64,000 nucleotides of DNA from Stictocephala bisonia. Lineage: Eukaryota > Arthropoda > Insecta > Hemiptera > Membracidae. Below, one piece after another: positions 52,651 through 64,000 of the stretch. The notes under the pieces were generated by a model. It had not been told where the DNA came from. It did no database searches and was given only the letters and a program-made list of their open reading frames with translations. The translations under genes and the position numbers were made by a program. How positions within the stretch are numbered: position 1 is the first letter of the stretch; each line of letters begins with the position of its first letter. The DNA is taken from contig JAQJVL010000567.1 in the NCBI GenBank assembly GCA_035578905.1, forward strand, positions 480,354 through 544,353, in the 5' to 3' direction.

Positions 52651-54689
52651 AAAAAGAGAAGCCATTAAACAATCTAGATATTGTTATTTTGAGTCAAACA
52701 TATAACAATTCCCATATCAAAAATATACTTTGTGAATCTGAATTAGATTGGTCTTGTAGCTTTTTCAAATAGTCTCTCTCTTAGAAGGTTTTTAACTTCC
52801 TGAAAGTACCTGCCTCATTGTATAATCAAATCAAAAGCAATTATTAGACAAATTTGTAAGTAAATTTTAATATACTTTTAAAATGTTCATATTATCAACA
52901 CATTCCACTGATTGGTTGTATTTTCAACTGTACATATAGTTTGATGACAGTACTGTACTATGTTGTAAACAGAGGTTGTTTTCTTATGCCTCAGTGGATT
53001 TTATATAGAGATTAATGTAAATCTGAATAAATTTTTAGTAATTATTACCAAATGTATCCTTGTGGATGCAGGAGGAATAAAGGAGGTGCTGGCCTTGACA
53101 TACTGGAAAAATAATAACTCGACACACATTTAGTGCAATATTGGATGCAACCTCTGTTTATTTCCTCTCTGTGGTTCCATTTAGATAGAGTATGTGTATT
53201 TAAATATTATATTTTGGTTAATGTTATTTTATAAATAAAACCTCAGTGGCACAGCCAAGGAAAGGTAAACATCAGTTTTTTTAGTTATTTACTACCTAAA
53301 CCTCAGCATTAACCTTTTGAACTCCATTTATTTTGCTACACGGTGTCCTGCCAGATCCATTTAATTTTTTAAATGTTGCGTATGTTTCTTATATATAGTT
53401 AAAATGACCTATTATGTAAGCAAGTACTAAGTGTTGTATACAGAAATATTCAGTACAATGCGGTGAACAGTTTTATGTAATTTATGTACCTTTTACTCAT
53501 ATATAATAATATAAATATAAAAAATTCACAATTATACAATTTATACAAATATATACAAATTACTTATATTTTGATTAAGTTTTAGCATCAATTATTTATT
53601 TATTTATTTTTTTTTTTTTATTAGGCATGAACAATATTAAAACAAGCATTTAATTCTAGACAGAAAAACACTAATTTTGTTTGGTTTCTAAAACATATTA
53701 TAATTTCCATATGCGACTTTATAAAACAGTACAAAGCATTTTCACATACCAAATTATTATTTTGTAGAATACTAAAGTTACATGTTATGTACATCATAAT
53801 TTTTTAACTGCTGGAGTTCTGTTTTCTAGTCATACTTGACATGTATATGCAAATAGTACTGATACTGGTAACAGTATTTTGTTCAAACACAAATGAAATA
53901 TAAAACGTAAACATTCGTCAAACATAGCTTCAATGTTTGTGTCATCTAAACTATCTCTACTTGTAGACGCCATAATATTAACTGTACACGAAAATAGTAC
54001 ACAAATTTACACTATATGTGCTTTGATATATTTTAAAAATTAATAATAGTAACTAAGAAAACAAAAAACAACAAATAAATTGTTTTAATGTAAACCAGTC
54101 CTGAATTGTTCAAGTGTATAAACTGTATTGTCCACCAGTATTTCCTGAAGTTTTCCATGAAGTTTGTCAAGTCTGAGGTGTTAAAGCAGCAGTTGATTAG
54201 TTTTGCACCATCAAAAGAAGGCCTCTTGGTGTAAAACGTTGTTGAACTGGTGGAAAGATCAAGTTATGAACATGCTGAGTATTGCAGTTATGAATTTTCT
54301 TTTGTGTTGCCAAGATTTTTACTAAAACATATTGTATCGATTTTGCAGATACACAAAACTTACATTACAGATATTCTCAGCAACAATCTCAAGACTTCAA
54401 CTTATGAAACAGCATGCTTCTGCAGGACTAAAACTTATTGTAGGTTATTTGTTGATGAGCCTTACCAACGAACAAAGCTACTATTGACATAGCCTTCTGA
54501 ATGGTGTAATATGCAATTTTAGAACAGCTGCAGATAATGATAACTGCTTCCCTTCAAAGTCAAATTGAAAATCATAGTTTATCACTTACTGTGGAGATGA
54601 CCAGAGTATTATTTAAGAAAAATTATTATCAAGCATGTGCTTTAAATCTTTATTTTTTTTAAATTGGGTAATTCTGACATAAAGTGATG
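52651..54689. other. Non-coding stretch with a possible piggyBac-like relic
   Basis: At 53308 TTAACCTTTTGAACTCC resembles a TTAA plus piggyBac-like left end. At 53972 on the minus strand there is a 48-codon frame starting MASTSRDSLDDTNIEAMFDE, which could be an acidic transposase N-terminus. No matching right end was found, so the element is unproven. An 80-codon frame at 54250-54492 has no recognised domain. Confidence 0.35.
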
Positions 54690-54819
54690 AGTCGGCGCTC
54701 GAGCAGTTCGGATCGTTATCTTATTTGTGCGTGCTCCCAATATTAACCTGTTCCGCCTAACCTATACAGCTGCTATATTGTCTATAATTTTCATTTGTTA
54801 CTTATTATTTATTTTCAAT

Positions 54820-55739
54820 ATGCCTAACTGCGGTGAGTGTGCTAAAGTTATTAATGTGAAACAACTAAAAGTGGTGTGCAACGATTGCAGTAAAGAATTT
54901 CATGCATCATGTCTAGGGATGAGCAAAGTGGACATTGATTGCATCACATCAGATGGTCTTGTTTGGAGGTGTTCTATCTGCGCTTCAGCAAGAAGGAAAA
55001 GTATGCGTTTGGAATCTGATGCTGACGAAGGTAAAACTAGCCTAGAAGATCTAATGAAAGTTATCCAAGAAATAAGAGATAGTCAAAAGACATACGAGAA
55101 AGGCTATAATGTCGCATACGAAGCTCTGAATGATAGACTCAAAGAAAATACATCTGTCTTAAAATGCAAGGTGAAAAAATGGAGAAATATTTCAATCTGA
55201 TTGAGCAACTGACCACGGAAAATAAACAGCTTAAACAAAAGATCAAAGTTCTTGAAGAGCGGCTGGAAGATAGTGAGCAGTACAGTAGGTCTAATGCTGT
55301 CGAGATACACGGCATTGCTCAGGAAGCTAATGAAAATGTTGTGGATATAGTGAAGTGTGTGGGTAAAGCGCTGGATATGAATATATCTGACTCTATGATA
55401 GATGCGTGCCACCGATTGGGGAAGAAAAAAAACGGAATCAATCCACCTGGTATTATTGTAAAGTTCGTTAGACGTCTGGACAAAGAAGAATTCCTCAGAA
55501 GACGTCGTGTGAAGCACACACTGTCGACCAGACACATGGGGAGAACAGACGACCGACCCGTCTACGTCAATGAGTCGCTGTCACCGGCGAGGAGAAAGCT
55601 GTTAGCTATGACGAGGGTGGTCCAGAGGGAGAAGAACTACAAGTTCCTGTGGGTCCGCAACGGAAAAATATTCATGAGGCGTGAAGAAAATGCGGCTTAC
55701 ACCATTGTTACAACTCAGGACGATTTAAGTAAGCTGTAA
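54820..55739 (+). pseudogene. LINE ORF1 with PHD finger, one frameshift
   Basis: Starting MPNCGECAKVIN, the first part holds a C4HC3 PHD-type zinc finger: CGEC, CNDC, FHASC, then W-R-CSIC near residues 4-62. After a one-base frame change near 55160 come a coiled coil (IEQLTTENKQLKQKIKVLEE) and an RNA-binding ORF1-type domain. That domain contains SRSNAVEIHGI and DACHRLGKKKNG and ends at a stop at 55739. It would be an RNA-binding chaperone for the LINE particle. PHD fingers occur in ORF1 of several CR1-group elements. Confidence 0.85.
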
Positions 55740-55949
55740 AGTTTCAATATGTATATAGTACAACGTTTATTTCTTTATCTTGTTTAATAATAATTTTGTA
55801 TAGATTTGTTTTTATTTTAGTTCATAGTTACTATAATTTTGAGTTTATATTAATGTAATTGTTGTTTTTTCAGTAAAACATTTTTTTTTCTTCAAAACAT
55901 TTTTCTTTAGAAAATAAAATTATTAATAATAGTCTGACATTACCATTAC

Positions 55950-58891
55950 ATTAAACAATAGTAACAATTTTAACTTTAATATAGTAAACCAAAATATTCG
56001 TAGCCTGAGAAGCAATTTTGACCTGTTTCTTAGTGAATTAACTACTAGAAATTTGTTCCCGGATATAATAATTCTTTCTGAAATATGGATATCGCAACAT
56101 GAAACATTTAGCTATGAAATTCCTAACTATGTAAGTTTTATAAAGGCAAATGAGAATTTTAGATCAGGGGGGATAAAGATCTATGTAAAATCAACAATGG
56201 AAGTAATTGATTGTTGTTCGTTGAATTTTCAATCAGCTGACGTACTCAAATTAGAAATTAAAATAAATAAGCATTATTTTACTTTTATTGCTATTTATAG
56301 ATTGCATAGTATAAGCAAAAGTATGTTTTTAACTGAATTAGATAATTGTCTTGAAGATAGAAACATTTTTTTAATATTAAAAAGAACTTGTTTTTAATAG
56401 GGGATATGAATATTAATATTTTGGATTCCAATATAATTACAGACGAATACAATACCGTACATTGTTAACAAGGAATGGTTTAGAATGTCTTTCTAAAGAG
56501 CCAACAAGAATTACAGAGAATACGTTATCTTGTATTGATCATGTCTTTGCAAGAATTGTAAACAGAGATAAGATAGATGTGGAGGTTTTGACTGTTGAGG
56601 CAAACGTAACCGACCATGTGCTGACAGTTGTCACAGTGTGTATGTGTGACCTTGAGCAAAGAAGACTACAACCGGAACATTCTGAACCTTCTGCTTATCG
56701 CATAGACTACATCAAACTGGCCTTCTCTTCTTGTTAAAACGCACTGGTTGGATGTTTATGCTCAGCAAGATCCTTCAATTGGTTTTGACATATTTTTTGA
56801 CACTTTTCAAAATATAATAAATCAAAGTAAAGTAAATATATTGGAAAATAAAAATAAACTAAAAAAAATCAAGCCTTGGATGAATAATTTTATTTGCATG
56901 AAAATAAAAATTAAGAATAAAATTTATCAAAAGTTAAAAATACATCCTTTTAATGGAAAGTTAAAAGCATACTTTAAAAAATATAGAAATAAACTGCAAA
57001 CACAAATGAGAGAACTAAAAGAATCTTATTATAAAAGGTGTTTTGAAAATTGTAATGGTGATTCTAGAGCTACATGGAGGATAGTAAATGAAGTAACTGG
57101 TCAAAAGGCAAAGAATCGATCTGAAATAAGTTTAAATATTAATGGAGACTTGATTAATGATCCAATTGCTGTAGCTAATGAATTTAATGATTTTTTTCTT
57201 ACTGTAGTTGATAGATTAAATATAAAAAGAGTACAGCCAGATAATTTTTATTCATTAGATTTTAAGAAATCTTTTATAAGTAAACAATATCCAGAATCCA
57301 TGGTTGTGGATCCAGATCATGTATGTAAAGAAGATTTTATAAAAGTTATAAATTCACTTAAAAATAAAATATCACCAGGTATTGACAATATTAGCTCATC
57401 ACTAATTAAAAAAGTCTACCCTAAAATTATTGACATATTGTTATTTTTAGTAAATAAGAGCTTTGAAAAGGGTATTTTTCCAGAAAAACTTAAAGTAGCA
57501 GTAGTAATTCCACTACACAAAAATGGTTCAAGGCAGGATTGTAACAATTTCCGGCCAATTTCTCTGCTTTCTTCATTCTCCAAGATCTATGAGAAATTGA
57601 TGAAAAAAAACTAGTCAAGTATCTTGAAAAAATCAGGTTTTTTAGTTCTTCACAGTTTGGTTTTAGAGAGGGGTTAAACACTGAACTTGCCCTTCACAAT
57701 TTTATAAGTAATGTTTATAATGGGATAAATATGAACAAAAAAGTAAATGCAAGTTTCTTGGATATAAAAAAAGCTTTTGATTGTGTTGATCATGGTATAC
57801 TTTTGAAAAACTATATAAATGTGGTATAAGAGGGGTGGTTTTTTGATTGGTTTAAAAGTTATTTAGAAAAAAGAAAGCAGTGTGTCAAAATTAAAAATTC
57901 ATTTCTAAGTTGTTTGGGTATAGTAAAATATGGCGTACCACAGGGGTCAGTTTTAGGTGCATTATTATTTTTAATCTACATAAATGATCTGTGTAATGCA
58001 AAATTTTATGGTGAACTAACATCCTTTGCAGATGACACTGCTTTATGCTATGTGAAAGATAATTGGAATGACATTGAGGAAGCTATGAATTTCGACTTTC
58101 AAGCACTACAGTGGTGGTTCTCTGACAACCGTATGTTGTTAAGTCCGGAAAAAACAAAATTTATCAATTTCAGTTTAAGACAAAGAGTCTTCTTTACAAA
58201 TGAAATTATATACAATTGTACAAAATGCATATGTAGTAAGACATGCTGTACGGAGTGTGCTGTTATTGGGCAGGCAGACAATATTAAATATTTGGGAATT
58301 TTTCTTGATGAAGAGCTTAATTGGAAAGTGCATGTTCAAGATTTAAAAAATAAACTTAATAAAACGTTAAGATATTTTTATTTCTTAAAAAATATCTGTA
58401 GTGAACAAACATTGAGAGTAATATATTTTTCCCTTGTACATAGTAGAATAGATTACAGGCTCTTTTGCTGGGATGGGACTTATGAATCAAATATTAGGCA
58501 CATATTTATACAAGAAAAAAAGTTTATTCGAATAATTTGTAAGAAAGCAACAATGGAAGCATCATATAATTTATTTTTAAAACAACAGATATTACCATTA
58601 AAATATATGTTTGTTCATAAAGTTTTAAAAATGTACTATGTAATGAAGAGAAATTTGCCTTAAATTGTCGAAATACATAAAGTTAAGCTTAGAAAAAAGG
58701 ATGTATTTATGTTTCCCAAACCAAATCTCACTTTCTATACAAAAAGTTATTTATTTCTGGGACCAAAAATGTTTAACTCAATACCAATTGTTCTGCAAAA
58801 TTTGAAAAATATAAAATTATTTTCCAACAAAGTAAAAAATTGGTTATTAAAGCAAGAAAGTATAGATTACCTTGTAAATATTCAAGTTTAA
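55950..58891 (+). pseudogene. LINE ORF2 (endonuclease-reverse transcriptase), broken
   Basis: The endonuclease part begins NQNIRSLRSNFDLF and continues IIILSEIWIS. A GDMNIN motif follows after a frameshift near 56390, then SCIDHVF. The reverse transcriptase runs from 56748 (SPGIDNISSSLIKK, VVIPLHKNGSRQDCNNFRPI) through 57914-58663 (GVPQGSVLG, FADDTA, NIKYLGIFLDEELNW). A C-terminal piece at 58709-58891 ends in TAA. Frameshifts and stops make translation of a full enzyme impossible. Confidence 0.88.
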
Positions 58892-60223
58892 AGCAATACA
58901 CTTTCAAACATATTTTTATTATTCATTTATAATCGTATAAATTTTAATACCTTGTAAATACTTATTCACTGTATCATATATTTATTTCAGATAACATAGT
59001 AAAGTATACATATTTGGTTAGTCATAAATTGTTTCGTTTTTATTTTGTTCCTATTATTGTATTATATAGCTATACTGTTAGGGTTAGGATAACATTAAAT
59101 TTAGAGTTAAGGTTTAAGCTATTTATGTTTTTATATTAGTGTTTATATTTTGAAGAATTGGGATTTTTTATTTTAAATTAATATTTGCTCATGCGCATAT
59201 TAAGATTTATTTGAAAAGAAGGAACCTCTTAAACAGGCATTGCCTTAGGAGGTCCTAGTATTTTCTTGAAATATGTAATTTATGAAAGGTTTTGTTCTAG
59301 TAGTATAAGTTTTATTTTGTTAACAGAGAATTAAGAAGAAACCTTTTTATGTTTAAATGTAATTATATGTATTTTTGTATATATTTCGAGAACTAACCAT
59401 CTTCTTTTAAAACTTTAGACTACCAACAAATAACAATACTTTCATTATACTAGCTGTCGCCTGAATTCTGAATACCATCAAAGGCTCCCTACTCTTAAGT
59501 CTAACCAGTCAAACTAAGAGAATTATTTCCTCTTCTATCAGCCTAGGTGAGTACAACAGCTAACTTGTCTTTCAAAAGAGAGGTTACCTTATCAAAAACC
59601 AAACCCGTTTAGACTTGTCCAAAATCTACCTTGTCACAACAATAGTTACCAACTAAACTCTTGTCCCCTTAGCGATTTGTGGATTTTTGTAAATATGTAG
59701 AGGGTTGTGGGGGTTATAGGATGCCACTCACAAGAAAATGGTTCAGGGGGCTATCCCCCAGAAAATTGTAGAAAAATGTACTCTCAAAATAAGTAATTTA
59801 AATGGTTTTTTAATAATATTTGTTTGATTTTTAAAAAGAAGTAGTTGTTTTAAAGTACCCTTTAATCATATTTTATATAAATTTACTAGTATCTGCTCTT
59901 AGACCATCTTTTAGAGCAGGGATACTCACTATGTAGCCCTTAATACAACTTTTTGTGGCGCTTAGAAGTTTTTAAAACTGCAAGCCACAAAAATGCTCAG
60001 AATGCATCGTCTTTGTTTTAAAGCACTAAATACTAATTAATAGCAGAGAGTGAGAGACAAATTGCAAGCTAGAAATAACATGAAAATAACTGTATGTATA
60101 TGTACTTGCGGCCCTTAAACTTAAGTAATCTAACACAGATTAAATGAATAGCCATAAAACAGAAATATTTGTAAATCACATGCAATTTTAGTTTAGGAGG
60201 TGGCTAATTTGTTTATATAACTC
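58892..60223. other. Non-coding stretch, possible hAT-derived fragment
   Basis: The first few hundred bases are probably LINE 3' UTR. At about 59926, CAGGGATACTCACTATGTAG followed by CCCTT and TTTTTGTGGCGC, with GCGGCCCTTAAA near 60112, resembles hAT terminal regions. No matching inverted end or target duplication was found. Confidence 0.35.
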
Positions 60224-60732
60224 CCGAGGCACTTGGCCAGGCAATGTGCACTAAACTAATAGTAGTGGGGGAGCCACTGAGTCAGTATGTGCCATATGGT
60301 AAATAAAAATAGAAAAATCTGATATTTAAAATAGTAATTAATAAATGAGGTATTTAACATTTTTTAATTTATTGGCTTATATATTGATTATATCATAATT
60401 TGATTCATAAGATTAATGAGCCTATTTCCAGAGCAGACTTTGCAAAGACAGCATAATATGTTGTTTTTATTTTAGCAATAAGAGGATTAAATTCAAATTA
60501 AAAAATGAAAATGATCTTTCTGATTGGCTGCTATAATAAATGTAAACAAACAACAAAGGAGGCGAAAAGAAATTCTTTTCTACACAGAGAGGCGCTACAA
60601 GCGCAGCTCAACCGACAACATGTAGATCAGTCACATGGTGGAGGGGTACAACAGTGGTGGAACGGAATTGCCCTACCCTGCTCCCCTCCACTCCTAGTAT
60701 TATTCCCCTCACGTGCAGGCCAAGTGCCTCGG
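60224..60732. mobile_element. MITE-like element with 15 bp inverted ends
   Basis: CCGAGGCACTTGGCC at 60224-60238 is perfectly inverted at 60718-60732. ATAACTC/GAGTTAT lies just outside both ends. The 509 bp interior has only a 76-codon frame without a recognised domain. hAT-like origin is possible but no 8 bp duplication was confirmed. Confidence 0.6.
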
Positions 60733-62219
60733 TAAGCCTCGTGAGTTATACTTATGTTATTTATATGTCTTTCTTAATTGATTCTTTTATTTGTTAATTT
60801 GTGTTTTTAATATATTCTATGGGCCCTTCTGATTATTGTCATCAATCATAACATGGATGAAAAAAATTAGAGGGGAGGATGATGACAGTGTTACATAATT
60901 TTTAAGGGGGTAGGTATTACCCTTTACAAGTCCATTATACTTAATTGTCTACTATTAATTGTTATACTATATTGGTCTGAAAAGCTCGATTTAGTGTTAC
61001 ATAATCTAGGGTCGACCCCTTACTGCCAAACTCGAACACTGCCCTGCTCAATAATAAAAAGTTTCTCAAGTGCATGGCCAAAGGCATGATAGCAAACTTC
61101 AATCCTTTGACAGTCTTGTCTATTCCCATGCCCTCCCTTATAAAAACAATGTTGATCAATATTACACTGCAAAAGTAGATCCTTCCATCCCATGCCAATA
61201 GTTCCTAACTCAGAAGAATATAACTAACCCTAAAATGGATAACAACATCGATTAACCCCTCGCAATATCAACATAATATATGCCTATATACTACTCCTCA
61301 TTTCCAAATCTTCAGCAAAATTTAGAATAAATAAACTGTTTTATACTCTGTGAACACACCAACTCCCTTATATGGGAAAAGTTGGAACAGACTAATTCTC
61401 CTGACCTGATATTGTCATTAAACAGCTATAAAATATGTTATGTCTGTACATGTTTTTATGTGAACTCATCTTGTCAGGTAAGTTACTGATTCCTAATATA
61501 TCCCATCATATTAATTCCTGGAATAGTGCCCTATAATCTGACCTAAAAAAATTATAAAAAAGATTATACAAAATATATTAGGTCTGTTAAATACAGACTT
61601 AGAAGGGAAGGCACCGATTACACGGTCCGGTTACACCTCAAAGATCAATGAAGCTGTATAAAATCAATCACTATTTATACAATAAAAATAAATATACATT
61701 TTATTTACTAACATCACACCTGAAACCACAGTTTTTCTCAAGTTCTTGTCCCTTTTCAGTGCAGAGAAAAAGTTACTTTATAGAAAATTGATAATAGAAT
61801 TGTTTGACGTCACTGAAAAATTCTGAAACCATATATGTTTCTCGATTAAAGTACCTACAAGCTATTAAATTTGCAAAATGATCTATCATTACTTGTATTA
61901 TAGTGAATTTTTAAACATTACAAGTCATCTGAAACTAAAAAAATGTGTATTTTTCCCTCTCTAACTACGATTTTAAATATTTGTGAAAATATAAAAATAC
62001 CACTCATAATCGCAGGAATAGATGAGAAAAATTGTGATGGTAATTTAATTTTCCTCCACCTTATACCTTTCACACAATTGATGTTTAAACTCGAGTATCT
62101 ATACTTTTTGATCCGACAGTAGTCGTTCACTGCAGCCATAAGAAAGCAACCTGTGTTTCTTTATTCACTTTAATTAATTTTTTTTTTTTATTTTTAAGGG
62201 CCCATCTCTTTCTTAACCT
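60733..62219. other. Non-coding stretch
   Basis: No gene recognised. Short open frames at 60962-61198 and 61918-62139 (minus) lack domains. Confidence 0.5.
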
Positions 62220-62380
62220 TGCTCTGGCCATTCCTTATATACTATTGATCTGTGCAAGGAACTTAGCATACAGAGGAAGGGGGTGAACTAGTATAGTACA
62301 AGGTGAACATTACTAATAAATACTTTATCTGTAACCCTAGTCCTGATGCCTTAAGACTGCTCGGCCACAGGCTCGCCCTA
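62220..62380 (-). mobile_element. tRNA Leu/Ser-like SINE, copy 2
   Basis: The minus strand reads GTGGCCGAGCAGTCTTAAGG, an almost canonical tRNA-Leu/Ser D-arm and A box, then AGGACTAGGGTTACAGA near the B-box position. It then enters the same body as copy 1 (TTAGTAATGTTCACCTTGTA). Confidence 0.68.
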
Positions 62381-64000
62381 ACTCAGTCACCGCCTTATCC
62401 TTATACCTCAATAGCCCATACTTGAATAATAATTATAATAATAAAAGCGATTTCATTCTTTATAAAAATGCATTTAGTGTATGAATGAATTACTTAAGTG
62501 AAAGAAAGCTGTAAGACTCAATTACCATTTTTCTACCACAGTGATAAACTATAGGCCTATAGTTATGACCTCACTACATCCTCCAGGAGGATATTATCCA
62601 GTGCCCTCAGTTATATACAAATAGGTTTTAAATGAAAAAGCAAATTCATTATATATCCTAGAACATTAATAGCCAATGATGAAGTTTGGAGTGAAAGTGG
62701 TAGAGCATTTCTCAAATCAGCAATTAGGCCCTGCTCAATTTAAGTATCTGCTTGATACTAAGCAAAATTTAGGGACTTAAGTATTCCCTTCGTATAGAGT
62801 TGAATGCTTCTGTTGCGGCTTTTATTGTTATTATCAAAAATGTATTGGTCTGCCTTCTCCCTTATTTCCTCTGCAAAGAAGTATATGCAGAAACCTACAT
62901 TCTTGAACCAAGGTTCAATTCTTGTTAGCTTCTTGATCTTATTAAATATTGATGTGGTTTTCTAGGGGTTTTACCCAAAGCTATATAAACAAGACCTGTT
63001 TTTGTGACAAAGTGTTGAGGAGATTGTAGGCGACAGGTTCTGTGCTCGGTCCTCTTAATACCAACATGGTGTCTGCTCAATGGTTGCCATCAACATGCAC
63101 ACAACTAGAGAAGTCTGGAGTGTCCATGTTGGATGTTAGTCAAGGTTTGGATGTTGTGTAGGGAAGAGAACTAAATATCAGGCTTGTCAGATAGCTGAAA
63201 ATCTGAACCAACACTATGTGGTTCGGACTCCTCATAAAGCCGTAGAACCCTTAGTTGCCCTGGCTATTGGGCTATTAATAAATAGCTCTTTCTGAGGAAC
63301 AGTTGACCTTAGTAACAATGACTACACTCATTCGCCCATATCTTGACGATTGGCATCTTAATAATGAATAGTTCCAAGAAAACCTTATGCGCCTAAAATC
63401 CACTCACTTCTCTAAGAAATAATGTAGAAGTTAAATGTTTTAGATATATGTGTATATATATATATATATGGTTCTAACAACTGCAATAGTTCTTAAACAT
63501 AAAACTTAAATTAAAGTTATTAAAATGTATATCTTAGTAATTTTCTTCCATTTACTAGTCAGCATAGATCATACTCTAACTACAAATTTTATGAAAATAA
63601 ATAGCATTGTAAAAAACAACGGTAATAGTTTTCGATGTATCTCATTAACTTTTGAAGCTGTGCTATAGTACTCTGACTTAGCAATAGATCAACTCCCATT
63701 ATATAGATTGTTCTTTATCATTTACTTGGCATGAAAATCACTTTGTGGCTCGTGCATCAAATACGGGAGTTTTCCCCTTTGATGCATAAGAGCGGGATTG
63801 CATGGTGATCTGCGAATGACTCTCACTATTTGCAGGAGTGTTGGTAGGTCTTAAATATGCCGTAAAAAGAGCAAAATTTGTATAAATTTCCAGAACATAT
63901 GGTCACATGTTTTCCATAATAATCAATGTGGTATGTGGGTAAAAATAATTTCATGGCACAAGTGCAGTTGCACAGGGATCGTGCCTTGATGTGTAAACGT
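62381..64000. other. Non-coding stretch to the window edge
   Basis: About 63235-63310 is the inverted partner of the dispersed repeat at 45605-45690. An AT run lies at 63451-63468. No coding region recognised. Confidence 0.5.

Larger units (their letters stand above)
54690..58891 (+). mobile_element. CR1/Jockey-group LINE, near full length, frameshifted
   Basis: The order is a 5' leader, a PHD-finger ORF1 (54820-55739), then an ORF2 with endonuclease (from about 55950) and reverse transcriptase (to about 58891). ORF2 is broken at about 56390, 56735, 57605, 57825 and 58660. The reverse transcriptase motifs are intact locally, including GVPQGSVLGALLFLIYINDL and FADDTALCY. The exact 3' end was not determined; AT-rich sequence follows. 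Confidence 0.88.

Noticed and set aside
60505..60735. 76-codon frame at 60505
   Set aside because: It lies inside a MITE-like element and uses its terminal repeat; no domain.

Overview
The window is eukaryotic, AT-rich and almost certainly from an insect. It has spliced host coding exons, very large introns, and a dense mix of LINE, LTR, Penelope, piggyBac, hAT and SINE remnants typical of a large arthropod genome. I cannot fix the species; a hemipteran would fit, but that is a guess.

One host gene is recognisable: PEX12, the peroxisomal RING-type ubiquitin-ligase subunit, on the + strand from 14476 to 49089. Seven exons join in frame to 308 codons plus a stop. They run from the N-terminal Pex2/Pex12 domain to the C-terminal zinc finger, and a polyadenylation signal follows at 49106. 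Intron 1 (12.7 kb) holds a nearly intact Gypsy-type LTR retrotransposon in antisense (15195-24113, CATT target duplication), a piggyBac transposase pseudogene in sense, and repeats. Intron 3 holds a non-autonomous piggyBac-like element. Intron 4 contains a 100-N scaffold gap flanked by two almost identical 5.3 kb blocks (28982-34329 and 34498-39834), so PEX12 exon 4 appears twice. This is most simply two haplotypes left side by side in the assembly. Intron 4 also holds an RTE-type LINE (38964-42412) and a Penelope-like GIY-YIG fragment.

Upstream (1-14475): a compound microsatellite at the edge, hairpin and fold-back elements, degenerate reverse transcriptase fragments, a GT-rich microsatellite, and a Jockey-type LINE ending about 190 bp before the PEX12 start codon. 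No host gene was recognised there.

Downstream (49090-64000): a 2.3 kb hAT-type element with a perfect 8 bp target duplication just behind the PEX12 poly(A) signal, a nearly full-length but frameshifted LINE whose ORF1 carries a PHD finger (54690-58891), MITE-like elements and a tRNA-derived SINE. No second host gene was recognised.

The strongest molecular signal outside PEX12 is in the Gypsy-type element. The gag stop codon directly follows a canonical A-AAA-AAC slippery heptamer. Seven bases further on is a perfect 8 bp GC-rich stem, and pol lies in the -1 frame. I found no new multi-gene system; the window is one housekeeping gene embedded in transposable elements.
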